A stretch of 64,000 nucleotides of DNA from Allodiplogaster sudhausi. Its lineage: Eukaryota; Nematoda; Chromadorea; Rhabditida; Diplogasteridae. Both the position numbers and the translations under genes were made by a program. The stretch lies in assembly GCA_945643635.1 (NCBI GenBank), contig CALZFC010000021.1, forward strand, positions 3,893,001 through 3,957,000. Reading direction: 5' to 3'. A model generated the notes under the pieces. It was not told the DNA's origin, made no database searches, and was given only the letters and a program-made list of their open reading frames with translations. This document shows, in pieces, positions 1-30,371 of the stretch; positions within the stretch are counted from its first letter, which is position 1; each line of letters begins with the position of its first letter.

Positions 1-1218
1 CTCAAATTCATCGTTTGCTCCTGACGTTGAACAGCGTCAACACGACTTCGTCCATTCTTTGCAACGCATGCACAAAACATCTTCTTCTATGGTGTCGTTT
101 CATAAACACATGTATGCCACTCCCTTTTAGTCAGGCCCCTCAACCCACATGCTCGATACGACTCGCTGATGTTCATGACTCAGGCAATCAGATGCTACAA
201 ATTCTCTCTCAGCATGCGTTGCCACAACAATACTGTAGCAATTGTTACAACAGACTATCTACAACTTTTCACTACTTCTTTCGCGTTCTTTCACTCTCTC
301 ACTTTCTCGTCCGCCATCTTCATTCGCAATGTTAGATGTTTCTGGAGACAATCATCTCTCAAACCGTGGATTTTTTCGAGAGATGACAGCATAAGTGTAT
401 ATATATATATACAAAGCACCTTCTCTTCATCAGCTCATGCAAAGATGGAAAGCATGATCTGTAGCATCGGAAATGGAAGAGAGTTGCTTGTTTTTTAACA
501 GGGAGATGCGATTTAATATACGATATTAAAATTGGTAGAGAGAGGAAACGGAAAAAAAATGAACGAAATGAAATAAAAATTAAAGACGACTGAGCTAAGA
601 AAGTAAACAATCTAATTTTCAAAATTAGTAACATTCTGAAGTATGCTAATCCACCTTCACAGAAGCATCCTGCCGGGATGTGGAAGGTGGAGAGGAGAGT
701 CATCATCTCTGTTCGTCGATACATCTCAGTATTCGTGCGGCGCCATTCTGGTGGCATAATCGGCGGGCGCCCGCACGCTCTCCACTCAGCCCTTCCGGAC
801 AGTGTTCGCTTCAAACCGCCCAGAACAGATTGTGAGCAATATGGCATGAATTCGCGCGAAGTTCATTAAGTAGAAAGTTGCAAGAAGGAGTTCGAGTTAA
901 CCATAAGGGAATACGCGTATCCTGCTTTAAGGGTCTCCTCTTCCTTCAATTTCCTATCAATTTCTTTTTTCTCTGTTTCATGTTCTCTCTTCTTCTCTGT
1001 CTCTCTTCATCTTTTCTCTTCCTTGACCAGCTCCGTCAGGACACCACAAAATGCAGCGCAACGATACCCCAATCGAGTGTCTCATTCCTTCTTTTTTATG
1101 GAGGCAAATGGAGCGCTAGGAGATTAGCGCATCCTTGTGGGAAGGAACGAATAATGGAGCGAGCGAGAGAGAGACAGAGAGATACAGAAAAAGAGACATA
1201 GAGACAAAGAGAAAGAGA

Positions 1219-1256
<38 letters not shown>

Positions 1257-3200
1257 AAGGGGGGGATCATATAAAAAGAAGTTCTCACAGTCCAACTGCG
1301 AGGAGAGAAGGTATACAGCAACCCGATAATGAAAAAAGGGTTTCATATTTCTAAAACATAAAGTGAGGTTAAAGGAAGACTATCACCAGAAAAAAATAAT
1401 TCAGGCTCAATTTGCCGCTTTTAACCCATGAGCAGGCAGGCACTCACGGGTTGAAAGCGGCAACTTGTGGAAAAAACACAAAGTACTTTCGGCTCAGTGT
1501 GATCGAAGGAACAAAACAAAAAGCATCAATTCAATGGAACAAGAGAAATCTCGATTGAATTTATGTTTTCCTTGCAGGCTAATTAAACTGCAGGCGTTTT
1601 CTATCAATTGCATAATGGTGTCAATATCCTTTTATAATTAAATAAACTGAAGAAAGGAAATTATAAAAAAAGGTGAATGAGAAAATTTTCGTGCTAACTT
1701 TCCGAGTCATCTAACTTGCCTCCACGCAAATCGCCTGTCTAGTACAGAAGGATCATGGATGGAGAGTTAGTAAGAAAGAAAAAGAGAGAACGAGAGAGCG
1801 AGCAGTAAAGACAGAGCGGCAGAGTTCGAGTAAGACAGAGAGGAAGGGAGAAAGAGCAAGGGAGCGGCAGAGAGAAAGGACAGCAGAGAATTTGAGGAGG
1901 GGAGAAATCCCACCCGTTCGGCCGTACATCTCTATGGTTGCAATGCAACATTTGTGCTGGAGAGCCAGCAGCTAGTAATCCGCTCCTGCAAAAATCCCCT
2001 CCAGCACTCGAGGGAGAGAAAGAAACAAGGAACAGTAGACAAGCGTGCTCTGAATTTTATTGTAAAGAAGTTCGTCTTTGTTACGTGTGCAACTGTAAGC
2101 AAGCTGGATTTTTTTTTGTGAGACTCATGTGAAACTTTCTATGTTCTATGTGCATATGTGCCTATATCCAAATTCCGATGAAATTAGCTTATTTTTACAG
2201 TAACATGAATGTGATCTAATATTTTTTTAAATTGTAATGTAAAAACGTTTGGCAATGAAATGAGGCAAAGAAGAACTTGCAAGGACGATGCAAACTCTAG
2301 AGGAACGCGCCTCCCTTACAGGCTTGCATAATGGAACAGCGAAGAAACGGAGGGATGCGGAATGCAAACAAACGAAGAGATGCAGCCTCCTCCATGCATC
2401 TCATCGCTAGGTTGTGGCCAGCGGGTCTTCCGAGTCACGCCTCAGGGAGCAATTGGCCACGTTTACTGGAGGGAGGGGAGAGAAGAAAGGTACAAGACAT
2501 CTTCTTGCGATATCGCTGAGGTCTTAAAACGCGTGATGCAGCATAAAATTATGACTCTTTGAGGGAAATGTTTCTTTTTTATGAGTAAACACTCAAGGAG
2601 TCACAGACTTGAAACGGACAAGCAAGGGATATGGACAGTAATGAAAACGTCTTCCCTACATGCATATATATAAGCAGAAATTATGATGCTACCACGCAGA
2701 GATCGAACAGAAAACGTAGAGACTGGATCTATTGGACTGACTCATGCGACGACTATAAAAAAGATATGGCGCAGCTTCATCATCAAGATGCTGACAGGAT
2801 TCTTCGCTAAAAAGCAGATGAATTCTAAGTGACAACGACCACGTTCTGGTCTTAGAGTTAACAAGCATTTAATCATGCAGAGCAATTACAAAGTTGCTTC
2901 ATAAAAGAAATATTGCATTTAGTGGCGCTGAGCGCGAAAAAAAATATAAAAATGAAGCGAAATAGCTAATGTCAGCGAATGTCGGGGGACGGGGTAGAGA
3001 AGGAAACATGCATCTTCACCGGTATCCGGATACACTCTTCTTTTCGCCGCATCTCTCGCTCTCTCTTTCTCTGTTTCTCCCACTCTCTATCACTCACTTC
3101 TCTCGTCTCTCACTATCGCTCCCTCTCCTTCACTCTTTCCTCTCTGTTGCGCGCCCAAATTTCCTTCAAGTAAATAGGAAAATTCGGGCGATGTCAAGTC
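1..3200. other. Gene-poor, pyrimidine/purine-tract spacer
   Basis: No exon with both splice sites and a protein-like reading was found here. The DNA is rich in CT or GA runs, including a pure (GA)n stretch at about 1220-1255 and GA-rich sequence at 1760-1890. Open frames in this stretch translate to Ser/Leu- or Arg/Glu-repeats and are by-products of the tracts. CT-rich sequence at 3050-3150 is similar. Confidence 0.6.
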
Positions 3201-3375
3201 TAGATTAATGGTGGCGATAGCTGGACATGGCATGCACAGAGAGAAAGGCGCCCCCCGGAAGAGTGCCTGGCCGATCGGAGGGGCGGCAGTCTTTGAGGTA
3301 TCAGCCAAGTCACGAGGACAACTTGGCCGGCCATACAGGAAGCCCTTTGTGCTACCAACTCCCTCCACGCCCCTC

Positions 3376-3511
3376 GTACTTTTGGCAACTCTCTCATAGT
3401 TCTGTACTCTCTCGCCTTGCATTTCTGTCCACTTTGCGGTGAAGATATGCAGATGTCCGGCCACGAATATAGCATGCACACGAGGAAGGAGGCCAAGCAC
3501 TCGATGAAAGA
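3376..3511 (+). CDS. Possible exon with a zinc-finger-like motif (weak)
   Basis: After a possible acceptor ending in CTCTCATAG the frame reads FCPLCGEDMQMSGHEYSMH followed by TRKEAKH. This is CxxC, then about 13 residues, His, six residues, His, roughly the spacing of a U1/matrin-type C2H2 finger. A possible donor (AG/GTTCCC) follows. No partner exon in the right phase was found upstream or downstream, so it may be an isolated exon, a pseudo-exon or chance. Confidence 0.25.
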
Positions 3512-3704
3512 GTCAAGAGGTTCCCCTCTCGTCACTCTCGAGCTCTCTCGAGTGTCCGTAACTGTTCAGATTGAGTCACAGATCAAGCACCAAATTCAGA
3601 TAAAACGGGATTTTCAATATTTGCCGTGGATAGCGAATTCGTCTACCAAATTCAACCGTTGTCATATCAACTCACTAAAAAGTTGGTAAATGTGCTGATG
3701 ATGA

Positions 3705-4665
3705 TAGTGCGGGTCTTGGTGACCTAAATCTGATCTTCGTGCTTTGTGTTGTGATCATTGTAGTTTGTGATTATAGTTTGTGTTCTATACAAGCCACGCC
3801 CCTAACGTAAACAAGCCACGCCCATAACGTAAATAAGCCACGCCCATAACGTAAATAAACCACGCCCACAACGTAACGTAATTGTAACGTAACGTAAATA
3901 ACCCTCGCCCCTAACGTAACGTAACGTAAATAAGCCACGCCCACAACTTAACGTAACGTAAATAAGCCCCGACCCTAACGTAGCGTAACGTAAATAAGCC
4001 ACGCCCCTAACGTCACTAAAGAACTACAATGATCACAACACGAAGCACAAAGATCACATTCTTGTCACCAACCCCCCACTTTACGTAACGTAATTAAGCT
4101 ACACTCACAACATAATATAACTATACATTTGTATGTGCATGATTACGAAATATATAGTCATGTTATGCTTTGTTTGAGAGAGAGAGAGAGAGAGAGTTAG
4201 AGATATATTTAGAAAGTTACGTGAGTCATTGTGATTACGAAATGTATAGTTATATTATGTTGTGAGTGTAGCTTAATTACGTTACGTTAAGTGGGGGGTT
4301 GGTGACAAGAATGTGATCTTTGTGCTTCGTGTTGTGATCATTGTAGTTCTTTAGTGACGTTAGGGGCGTGGCTTATTTACGTTACGCTACGTTAGGGTCG
4401 GGGCTTATTTACGTTACGTTAATTTGTGGGCGTGGCTTATTTACGTTACGTTACGTTAGGGGCGAGGGTTATTTACGTTACGTTACAATTACGTTACGTT
4501 GTGGGCGTGGTTTATTTACGTTATGGGCGTGGCTTATTTACGTTATGGGCGTGGCTTGTTTACGTTAGGGGCGTGGCTTGTATAGAGCACAAACTATAAT
4601 CACAAACTACAATGATCACAACACAAAGCACAAAGATCAGATTTAGGTCACCAAGACTCGCACTA
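3705..4665. repeat. 961-bp foldback (palindromic) element
   Basis: The left arm begins TAGTGCGGGTCTTGGTGACC. The right arm ends with its near-perfect reverse complement GGTCACCAAGACTCGCACTA. The arms are roughly 430 bp each and can be followed base by base through a short-unit array based on GGGCGTGGCTTATTTACG and TAACGTAACG, then through a shared stretch around GATCACAACACGAAGCAC. The centre at about 4135-4235 holds a short (GA)n run. Apparent 66-residue frames on each arm are the repeat translated and are mirror copies, not genes. The structure is that of a foldback/MITE-type non-autonomous transposon. Confidence 0.85.
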
Positions 4666-6323
4666 CCATCATGTGCTGTTCCAGTAACCTCGCTTGTACA
4701 CGGTCCTGCGTGTTTGTGGATAGAGGCGGTAGTTCGTGTCGCGGAAAACATGGGTGGTCGTTATTGTCTTTTCCTGAAAGTGTACATTATAAGATTTACT
4801 TTGTTTCAGAAATTGATTTTATTTTTCTTCTTCAAAATTAAGGGCCAAAGAAGTGTGCACAACGATTAAATTGTTTTCTTCGAGTGACAATGGCCTAATA
4901 GCCAGTCATATTGTTGGCATCAACGAAAGAAAGAATGAAAAAGTCAGCGCTCGATCATTATCAATTGGACGGACAGAGTTATTTGCTCCTGATAAACATC
5001 CCATTTCAAGTAAGCCAGGCGACTCAGTAGTTTGCTGATGATTTGCTAGAAAAATATGTCTCCTCAAATTCTCTTTCTTTATTCCGTAAGCATTGCATCC
5101 ATGTTGTAACTCAACCAAATATCTCTTGATCGTTAAGTCTTATGCCCGAATTTTGTTTGTCATCGCTACTTTCCTCTCTTGTATTTTTGTTCTTACTCTT
5201 TAATCATTTCTAATTTATATTGCTTGGCCCAGATATATTTCCCCAATGATTATGATGTACCTACATATTTGCCGACATCGGTCAATACGATAAATAAATT
5301 GAAATTGAGAATGAAGTAAAACATGATGGCCAAGACATGAGATGTATTGCCCAGCACGCGAATTCAGCAAACCATATGGAACGAGCGAACCGTGTTCTCA
5401 TCTGCTAGGTGAGTCGAGTGGCTGGCGGAGTAAATGATGACCGGGAAAATGGTTATGCAACGTGTCATCGGAGTTGACGAGAGGTTTTATTGCAAGAAGA
5501 ACGGAAAGCAGCAAGGCATCGGAACAGAATCACGTAATTTACTGAAAGGGGGGGGGTGTGAAGTCAGGAATTGGGAGAGGTGAATCCCAGAACTGTGTGA
5601 GTGTTGTCAGGTGGTATTGCCTCTTCGCCCCATGTCGAGAGATGCGCTGCCAAACAAAGAAATGCTCGTTGCCAACTCCTCCCCTCCTTCCTTTTGGCGC
5701 TCTCCAGGAAGCTTGTGGAGAGAGGCCGCAACCCGCAAGCGACCAATCAGCAAACTATTCTTCCTTGTCGGTCTGCTTTCTCTCCCATCGCTTCGTTTTC
5801 TTTCTTATTTTTTGTCTCTCAGCTTTTTATCATAGTCTTTCACTCTCCTCTCACTCTCTCACTCTCTTTCTGGCTGCCTTTATGATGCCACCTTTGTGGT
5901 ACTCACATCCTTACTCTCTCTCAATTCCCTTCCACTATTACCTTTATGCGCATGTTTTCAACGTGGGAACGCGGCGACGATAGAAATGGCGATAGAGAGT
6001 GACTAGGAGAGTGTGATGCTAGATGCAGAGACTAAGAGAGAGGGAGAGAAGAGGGAAAAGAAGACTGCACACAAACAAATGTTGGTGCGCATCCCTTGTG
6101 CCACTGGAGGCAATGCACGCAACATTCTCTGTACTCTCTCGGTCTCTTCCTCTCCCTAATTTGCTCAACTTCTCTCGCCATAACTGATCTGACGCTATGC
6201 ATAGTGTCTACGAAATTCTCTCCTTCTCTCTCTCCTTCGCGCTCTCTCTCTCTCTCTCTCTATCTCTTTCGCACTTTCTCTCTCTCGTTCTCTCTCCCTC
6301 TCCCACTCTCTCTTACAATGGCC
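4666..6323. other. Spacer, no gene seen
   Basis: AT-rich sequence with CT-rich tracts at 5760-5870 and 6110-6310. A run of seven or more G lies near 5548. No supported exon was found. Confidence 0.5.
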
Positions 6324-7961
6324 CTAGTGAAAACGACTCGCTCCGTCTGCGGCGCTGCCCCGAATTTGGCCCGCATCCAAGTCGCCCGCGACTTTCGCTC
6401 TCTGGGTCATCATTTTCAACGGCTCGCTTCAAGAATAGCAAAAAAGGTCATCGCAATTCCAGAAAGCGGTCCTTTACTTAGCTGCCAACTTCCGTACTTT
6501 TCTATCACCTCTTCATGCTCATCGAATTCTTTCATCATAAATGGGATAAACTGCGTGAATAATCACATTGAAGGAGGCGAAAACTCAAAATTTTCGCTAT
6601 TATGTATGATGATTCTGTGAATGTGTTCGGATTGAGCTTGCGAATGCATCAGCAAAGATCCTATTTTCTAAAGTAAAAGTTAAAAGAGTATTTTCCATCT
6701 GAAATGCGTTGTGAACCTAATTGAATATTAGTGTGTTACACAGAACTTTAAATTTAACAGTTGTCGCCAACTAAATTTTGACCTAAAAGGTTGTCGGAGA
6801 ATAGTTTGACCAACGAGGGTGAAATATAGTTAAACAGGCCGTGAAATAGATGCCGACACATGCACGAGTCACTATCGGACGCAAACCGCCTTTAGCATTG
6901 TTCGAGCAAACGCTTGCGTTACGAGAGCAAGGAGCTTACAATTTTCAAATTGCCATTACTCATAACTATGGTTATTACAGAGCAGGCATTTCGTGTTAGG
7001 AGTTAGTGACTTTCAAGCTCATTTAAGCCCATCTTATTTAATCAAAAAAAGACAAAAAAGACGTACGTTGTATCAATTCCGGCGCGAAGCAATGAAGGCG
7101 ACGTAAACAGATGATCAATTGACAATTTACCTTTTCAATAGTGAAAATGTCGTTCTAACGGGATTTTCCTGATCTGGGAAGGTGACGAAGAGCGTAGCCA
7201 GAGGCGGCGGCGCGTTTTCAGTCGCTGCCATAGCGGTAGAGGATGCGAGCGGCGGACGCGAAGTGGATGCGGCGGCGGGGCTCTGGAGGGTCACTCTCTT
7301 CAGCTGCTGCTGCGACAGGGTGTCCGGAGGCCGAGGCTCGTGTCTCTGGCGTAGACTTCTTTCGGATGTCGACTGCTGCTGTGCTTTTGCTGCAAAAAAA
7401 AGGTATTTGAGAAGTCAATTTTGAGGTTTTTGTAATGATATTGAAATAATTCTGTTAAAATCTGTTTTTGGGCACTTAATTCTCAAGAAAAAATAAGCAG
7501 AGCAATAATTTACACTGTTAAAAATGCATGAAAATGGTCTTTGTCACGAAATGATGCAACTCAGACTGCTGCAGGGATGGAGCCTTCTTGAGAGCCGAAC
7601 CACTCTACTCTTCTCTCAAACGCATCTCCATCTCCATAGCCAAATGATATGCACCCGGCATTAGTATCCTTTTTCTCCCTCTGCTGCCCTTTCACTCTCT
7701 CATTCATTTCCATTTCTTTCTCCGTTTCACATAACCTCTGATTCTGTTTCCACGCTCTCCTCTGCCTCTCTCTCTCCTTTCTCTCTCATTCTTTCAGCTT
7801 AACAGTGTACGCCTATTCATGCACTCTCACTCTCTGGAGGCTATTTCATGCTTATTTCGTGGGCATGGCATGAGGGGAATTTGAGGGAGGCCTTTTATTA
7901 CATATATAGATTAATGAATGGCTCAGCAGTGGTCGAATGAGAGGGAGAGAGAAAGGGCAGA

Positions 7962-7992
<31 letters not shown>

Positions 7993-8779
7993 GGAGAGAG
8001 AGAGATGGGAGGGGGATAGAAAGGGTAGAGAAGAGGGCAGACGGAGAGAATGAAAAAAGAATAAAGCTGAAGCTGGATCTTTTATCATCAGAAATCACGT
8101 CACATGGTCAAGGTTGGGACAATATGAAAGGGGAAGTACTGATTCACCGAGAGAAATGCGGCGTGGAAGGGGATTAGTACAAGTCAACGCCTCGCTGATT
8201 CTGCGGAGTGAGAAAGAAAGAGAGTGAATAAGAGAGTGAAAAGTGCTTGCAGAGATTCATTCCCCGCTCTTCATATCTACAGCTCGATAATTTATGCAAA
8301 TCTGCGTTGAATATCACTTCCACAACGAGAGATTGCAATTGGCCAGGGAGAAATAGATAGGCGCGATGAAATATAGTAGAGGATGCGTTTGAAAAAGGCG
8401 TTACGGGTTAGGTAAATGAGCAATGAATTCCAATGTGGGACGTCATTTTTTTCCCGCCACCATCTTCATCAACTTCGATTGAAATGTACGAATCGTATCA
8501 ATTTTGGCAACTTTATTACTTTTATTTGACGATGGAAACTAAAAAATCAATTATGATTTTCCGGCAAAAATGTTGGTTAGAATTTCCAGTCGGATATTCC
8601 AAAATCCGGGACCAAATTTTTCCGACAGTAAAAAAGACACATTTTTATTTCACATTTTCTTATATGTACAGAGGAATTAATAATCGAATAAGTTCCGAAA
8701 TCAAATAATCTCGAACCATTTAGACGGAGGGAGCGCATGACGCGGCGGCGGGTGCTCATCCTCGAGTACCGCGTACACA
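6324..8779 (-). CDS. Putative multi-exon gene, Gln/Arg-rich protein (unrecognised)
   Basis: Three minus-strand exons fit in consecutive phases: 8779-8717 (CTRYSRMSTRRR...), 7389-7131 (KAQQQSTSERSLRQRHEP, then LSQQQLKRVTLQS and an Ala/Pro/Ser-rich stretch) and 6426-6324 (a short tail ending GASRFH, then TAG). Acceptors are TAATTAG, TTTTGCAG and CTTGAAG; donors are GTTCGA and GTAAAT. The middle exon is GC-rich and open for 86 codons in a frame unlike the surrounding AT-rich DNA, which is the best support. No domain is visible; low complexity suggests a disordered segment. The 5' end was not found. The last exon is also open in a second frame, so the terminus is uncertain. Confidence 0.33.
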
Positions 8780-9454
8780 CTAATTATTGATCCTAAGAAA
8801 TGCCCAATTACAAGCAACAAAAGATCACTCGAATAAAGGTTCTCTTGCCTTACCTTTACTAATTGGATAGTTGTATATCTATAGTTATTTCATTGCACTG
8901 CTACACTTCACCTCCTGAATGAAAATTCAGTTAATACTTAGACAAATGCAAGTTCATTTACAAAATGTGCCAGTAAAGCGATTCAGATGAGCAGGTGTGA
9001 GTGTCAGTGAGCGAAGCCCCATGTGGACGGGAGAGTGGTGGAGAAGCGGGTGTCGCGAGAGCCACCCAGCAGCTTCCAGCTGTGCAAGCATGCGCCTTTC
9101 TGCTCAAGGCAGCCGACATCCGTCACTACTCATGCATATATATATATATATAGCAACACTGGGAAAATTATGTTCCATATCGATTACCATGAATATGTAT
9201 TTCATATGTTTAATGAAAAGAATCGCTTCAATCTGTCAATTGTTTTTAATTGACCTCAATAGGCATTGGCCATTTGCCAACGATGGTAATTATGAAGACC
9301 GGAGAAGTCTCATAAGATTTTATCAAGTATCTTTTTTTTATTTTGACAATATTCTCAAATGTTATTATCCGTTCTGGATTGGACATAGTTCTGGATTGCA
9401 TCCGTTCCTTCACATTCCACAAGGACGTTGCGGCCTGAAAAAAAAACTATAAGG

Positions 9455-26341
<16,887 letters not shown>

Positions 26342-27635
26342 CCTCAAGAATTCCTCGTCGTCGCAAATCCAAGTGCAATTTCTGACGGTTGCACCTGAGA
26401 CGTTGATAAATAAGAAAATCAAACTGTTAAGCTTATGCTATTTTTTGCAGGCGGAATAGATTGTTGGGTTAGAAAAAGCAAAGCCTTGGTATGTGACAAG
26501 AAGTGCCCCCTTTTGCACATTCCTTTATCTTTACGATATGATAGAGGGCTGCACTTCAGTGACAATGAGCAGCAGTAGCCTTGTCTCGCCGTCTAATACA
26601 ACCCGAGAGTCCAGCAGCATATAAAAGACCAGCCAAACCACCTCTTCAGCACAAAACTAAATAGAAACATTCAAACACTTCTTGTGACATGTTTATTGCT
26701 CAACGGAGGAATTACTACTAACAATGAGAGATTTCCAAATTCCAATCTCAGTTTATCCGAAACGTATGGAAACAATTGAAGGGCCATTAAATCTACATAA
26801 TTTTAAGATTATGTGAAATCCTTTTTCTATAATATACCTTAAGGTAATGTAAAATCCTAAAAACCTAAAAAAAAAATCAGCAATGCAGTTGTTGCAGTGC
26901 AAGGCTATATTTTTATATATTTGGCAAATGTAGCATTAATCAGGATATTATTTTCAATCAACGAGTAGAATAAAAACAGTCGTCTTTTTTCCAACGATGC
27001 TGAATCTAAATTAAAAAACCGTTTTCAATTGAAAGAAAATCAAGCAAAGTACTTAACATGTAATAACAAGATATTGTTATTGTATTCCAGTTCTCTGCGA
27101 TACGATGTAGAAGATGAGCGGAAGGATGGGTTATCAGAGGTTTATCTTCTTGAACTGCAGCAACTCTGCTAACAATCACGACGAAACAAGCTCAACTGCT
27201 GGCAAGGCAGGAGGAAACCAGATTCAACCGCTCACTATGCGGGAGGAATGCAACACTGACTAGAGAAAGCCTAGTACAACCAACAAAGACAAAGGCTACT
27301 TGGCATAATGAAATACAAAAAGACACTAAACATAGAAACAACCACTAAGCTACAACACACACTTTAATGAGTAGGCGCACGGAATTCTAGAGTGGGCCTG
27401 CCCACTACACCCACAATCAAAAATATATTTTCAATGGACACTTTATTTTGAAAGTTTTTCATATATACATATATGTGTTTATCTGGTTTGCATTGTATTG
27501 AAAAGGATAGAGTGAACATAAACATTAAGCGAGAGAAAATAGAGCACAATCAGACAATAAGAGGCTAGCAACGTGGGCTGCCAATTTGTGGGGGGGGGGG
27601 GGCGATGGAGTATATAGATCTGATTCCTACATATT
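26342..27635. other. Spacer upstream of the large gene
   Basis: AT-rich, with no supported exon. It should contain the promoter of the minus-strand VWA/EGF gene. No clear TATA or regulatory motif could be assigned. Confidence 0.5.
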
Positions 27636-27639
27636 TGCT

Positions 27640-28752
27640 AAGGAGTTCTTAATGTGATTGCGGGCCATCGGAAGTGACCTTTCAAAAATGCAATCGGGTA
27701 GGATGTTCCATAAGTTAACGATCCTATTTGCAAAAAAGTTCTTTAAAATTGTGGAACGGAATCTATGCTTTTTAAGTTTGTGACGCTAGAGATTCGGGAT
27801 GACATAAGGAACATATTTTTATTTATTTATTCATACTTCAAAAATGATGTGACGACACATTGCATATAATATTTGGTAAGAAATGAAGTAGTGCAGTTTA
27901 TATATAGGGGATTAGGAAGGTGGGGAGAGAGGACGGGCAGACTGGAAACTGCTGAACTCAGGATTTGAAAGTGGGGTATATCAGATGGGGCTACACCATA
28001 GGCACCTCTAAGATCTTAATGGAAATCATGAGATCATTAATCGTTCTTCGGGTGGAGAGACGCTCTAAGCCAAGGTATTCTAATCGACCAGAATAGGGTG
28101 CAGTAAAGTTACATCGTTTAAATATAAGCCTAGTAAAACGTCGCTGAACATTCTCAATTTGCTTGATTAAGCAAGTCTGCTGGGGGGACCAGACCTCCAT
28201 ACAAAATTCGAGCAAAGGTCTGACATATATAGTAAAGAGCCTTGAAAGAAAATGAACATTACGAGACCTAAAATTACGCAAGATATGAAAACACGTGTTA
28301 TTTGATCTTTAAGTTATAGAAGCGATATGCATTTTGAAAGATAAATCTTATATATACCAAGGTCACGATATGTGGAGGTGATTGGAATGCGGTGGGATTG
28401 GAGAGTGGGCTGGAAAGTGGGGTGAGATGGGCCTATGGCCATAAACATGGTCTTCTTGAGATTGATTCGGAGGCCCCATCTTGCAGACCACTCAGCCACA
28501 CAGTCCAGGGATCGTTGGAGGAGCACGGTATCTGCAATAGTATAAATTTTAGCATCATCAGCGTAAAGAGTGCAATATAAGCCAATTGGTAGGCAATCCG
28601 GGAGATCATTGATATACAGAAGAAACATAAGGGGACCACACACACACTCCCCTGAGGGACTTCAGAAGATACTACATATTCAGAGGAGAAATGGTTGTCA
28701 ATATAGACGCGCTGTGATCTACCGGTAAGAAGTTCAACGTTCGTTATCGAGC
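27640..28752 (-). mobile_element. Defective non-LTR retrotransposon, reverse-transcriptase fragment
   Basis: Read on the minus strand from 28752, the conceptual protein shows SSEVPQGS, then GPLMFLLYINDLP and YADDAKIY, the palm-domain motifs of LINE reverse transcriptases. Further down is YVRPLLEFCMEVWSPQ...QIENVQRRFTRLIF, the conserved post-RT region. The end at about 27640 reads LWNILPDCIFE...MARNHIKNSLANM then stop, typical of a LINE ORF2 end. The frame is broken between VPQGS and GPLMF at a GTGTGTGT run (about 28638-28648) and again around 28310, so it is dead. The 5' part is missing, as expected of a 5'-truncated copy. Confidence 0.85.
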
Positions 28753-29131
28753 GTTTTGCAGCATCCGGTTTTTATTATTATTAACTTAGCAAGAAATCAT
28801 GCCTCACATTTTGCCTTCGAGCACTCAAGCGACAGAGATAAAGGGGAATTTTTTCTGAAATGCACGCACATTCGCTGGAGCGGACCATTAAAGGAACCAT
28901 GCACTGAATGATTCTACAGTAGAACATTAGAAAATTTTGAACGCGCGCCCTCAAATATTTTACTTCTGCTGGTTAGGTGGCGCGTGAAATCGGAGTGTGG
29001 CTACCAGCTACATAAAAAATTTTGGCTGAGCCATATTTTGCGTGCTTTTAACTTTGAAACAAGTTGACGAAAATGGTTCAAACTTTCCAGAAGTTGACAG
29101 ACGCGAATAGATCCACATTCACATACATATA

Positions 29132-29309
29132 TGACGGTGCAAACTAGAAAAAACGGTCGTTTTTGCGTTTTCGACCCGTTATGCACATATTCGCACAAAT
29201 GTACGCGTACTTTTTGACCAATTTAGCATATTCGTGTGGAATATTCCAAAAAAGTGTGCGTAACGGGTCGAAAACGCAAAAACGACCGCTTTTTTAGTTT
29301 GCACCGTCA
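29132..29309. mobile_element. 178-bp hairpin MITE
   Basis: TGACGGTGCAAACTAGAAAA at the left is matched by the inverted TTTTTTAGTTTGCACCGTCA at the right, and the match continues through GTCGTTTTTGCGTTTTCGAC into the arms. TA occurs on both sides (29130-29131, 29310-29311), suggesting a TA target duplication. The arms are about 70 bp with an AT-rich loop. Confidence 0.85.
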
Positions 29310-29394
29310 TATATGTATGTATGTTAATAATTCAGTAAACTGCTCCTTTAAAGACCCTATTTGCTGGAAAAGCTCTCATAAACTGTAATACTCT

Positions 29395-29640
29395 AGTATG
29401 CAAATGAACATTACGAGGCCTAAAAAAAATTACGCAGGATGTAGAAGCATGTAGTCTAGGTTATTCTAGAGAAGGACAGATCAGTGCATATTATTTCGCG
29501 ATATATTGAGACAATGGGAATGAAGTGGTATTGAAGAGTAGGCTGCATGGGGGGGGGGGGAATGGAAATAAGCATGGTCTTTTAACGATTTATTCTCATC
29601 TTGCCGACCACTTAGCCACACAGTCTTTGTGTCATAGTAT
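29395..29640. mobile_element. Second decayed fragment of the same LINE family
   Basis: AATGAACATTACGAGGCC at about 29404, a later ATAAGCATGGTCTT and CCACTTAGCCACACAGTC match the LINE copy at 28250-28510 (AATGAACATTACGAGACC, ATAAACATGGTCTT, CCACTCAGCCACACAGTC) in the same order and orientation. There are many substitutions, deletions and a poly-G run. No frame remains. Confidence 0.75.
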
Positions 29641-30371
29641 ATACATATGTATGTATTCATCTATCATACAGAAGTATATGATCGTATTGAAATTTAATTG
29701 ATTTGTTAATTGTTCTTGTCGATTAGAAGGGGATAATCTTTACCAAAACCAACTCCATTCATAAACCTTGCTATAATAAGAGCTGCATATGCATATTTGT
29801 AATTTTTGAAGAGAACACAAATATTGCAATAAATATTAATTCTCATATACGCATACCTATGTGGCTATTGTCTGTGCTAATTTCTGGGAGCCAGGATAGT
29901 CGCTTCGCGTCGGCAAAGAAGATCAGTTCGCCTTTGATCTTCACTGTTCAACCTAATGCTTCTGATAAGAAAAAGTTGTTGACTATCTTCATGGCGCGTG
30001 AGTTGATCTCCTGTGCCCGCCTGCTCTTTTGTGACGATTTATGGCTTTTGCTACTCGAATAAGAACGTGCAGCAGTTGATGCCTGATACCGTAGGGGATC
30101 AGAACACGCCGACGATCAATGCGGGCAATGCTAAGAAGATGCATCAAACTGAATCAACGAAGATCACGAGGCACCTTTGGACTCTACACTGATAAGCGGC
30201 GGGTGTTAAAGCATGGCAGAGGCTACTGAAACCGCACACTTTCCAGCTCAATCTTGTTTGATAATCTTACTAATGCAATCTTTGCTAGATTATTTCAACT
30301 TTGTTTTTTTTTCAACCGCAATCTGGTGAAAAAAAGGTGAAAATTCAACGAGAGCATTGTCTCCTTTTAGG

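Noticed and set aside
3090..3535. 136- and 111-codon minus-strand frames
   Set aside because: They overlap CT tracts, have no splice context and no recognisable protein pattern.
3802..4568. Two identical 66-residue frames on opposite strands
   Set aside because: They are the tandem units of the two arms of the foldback element and mirror each other.
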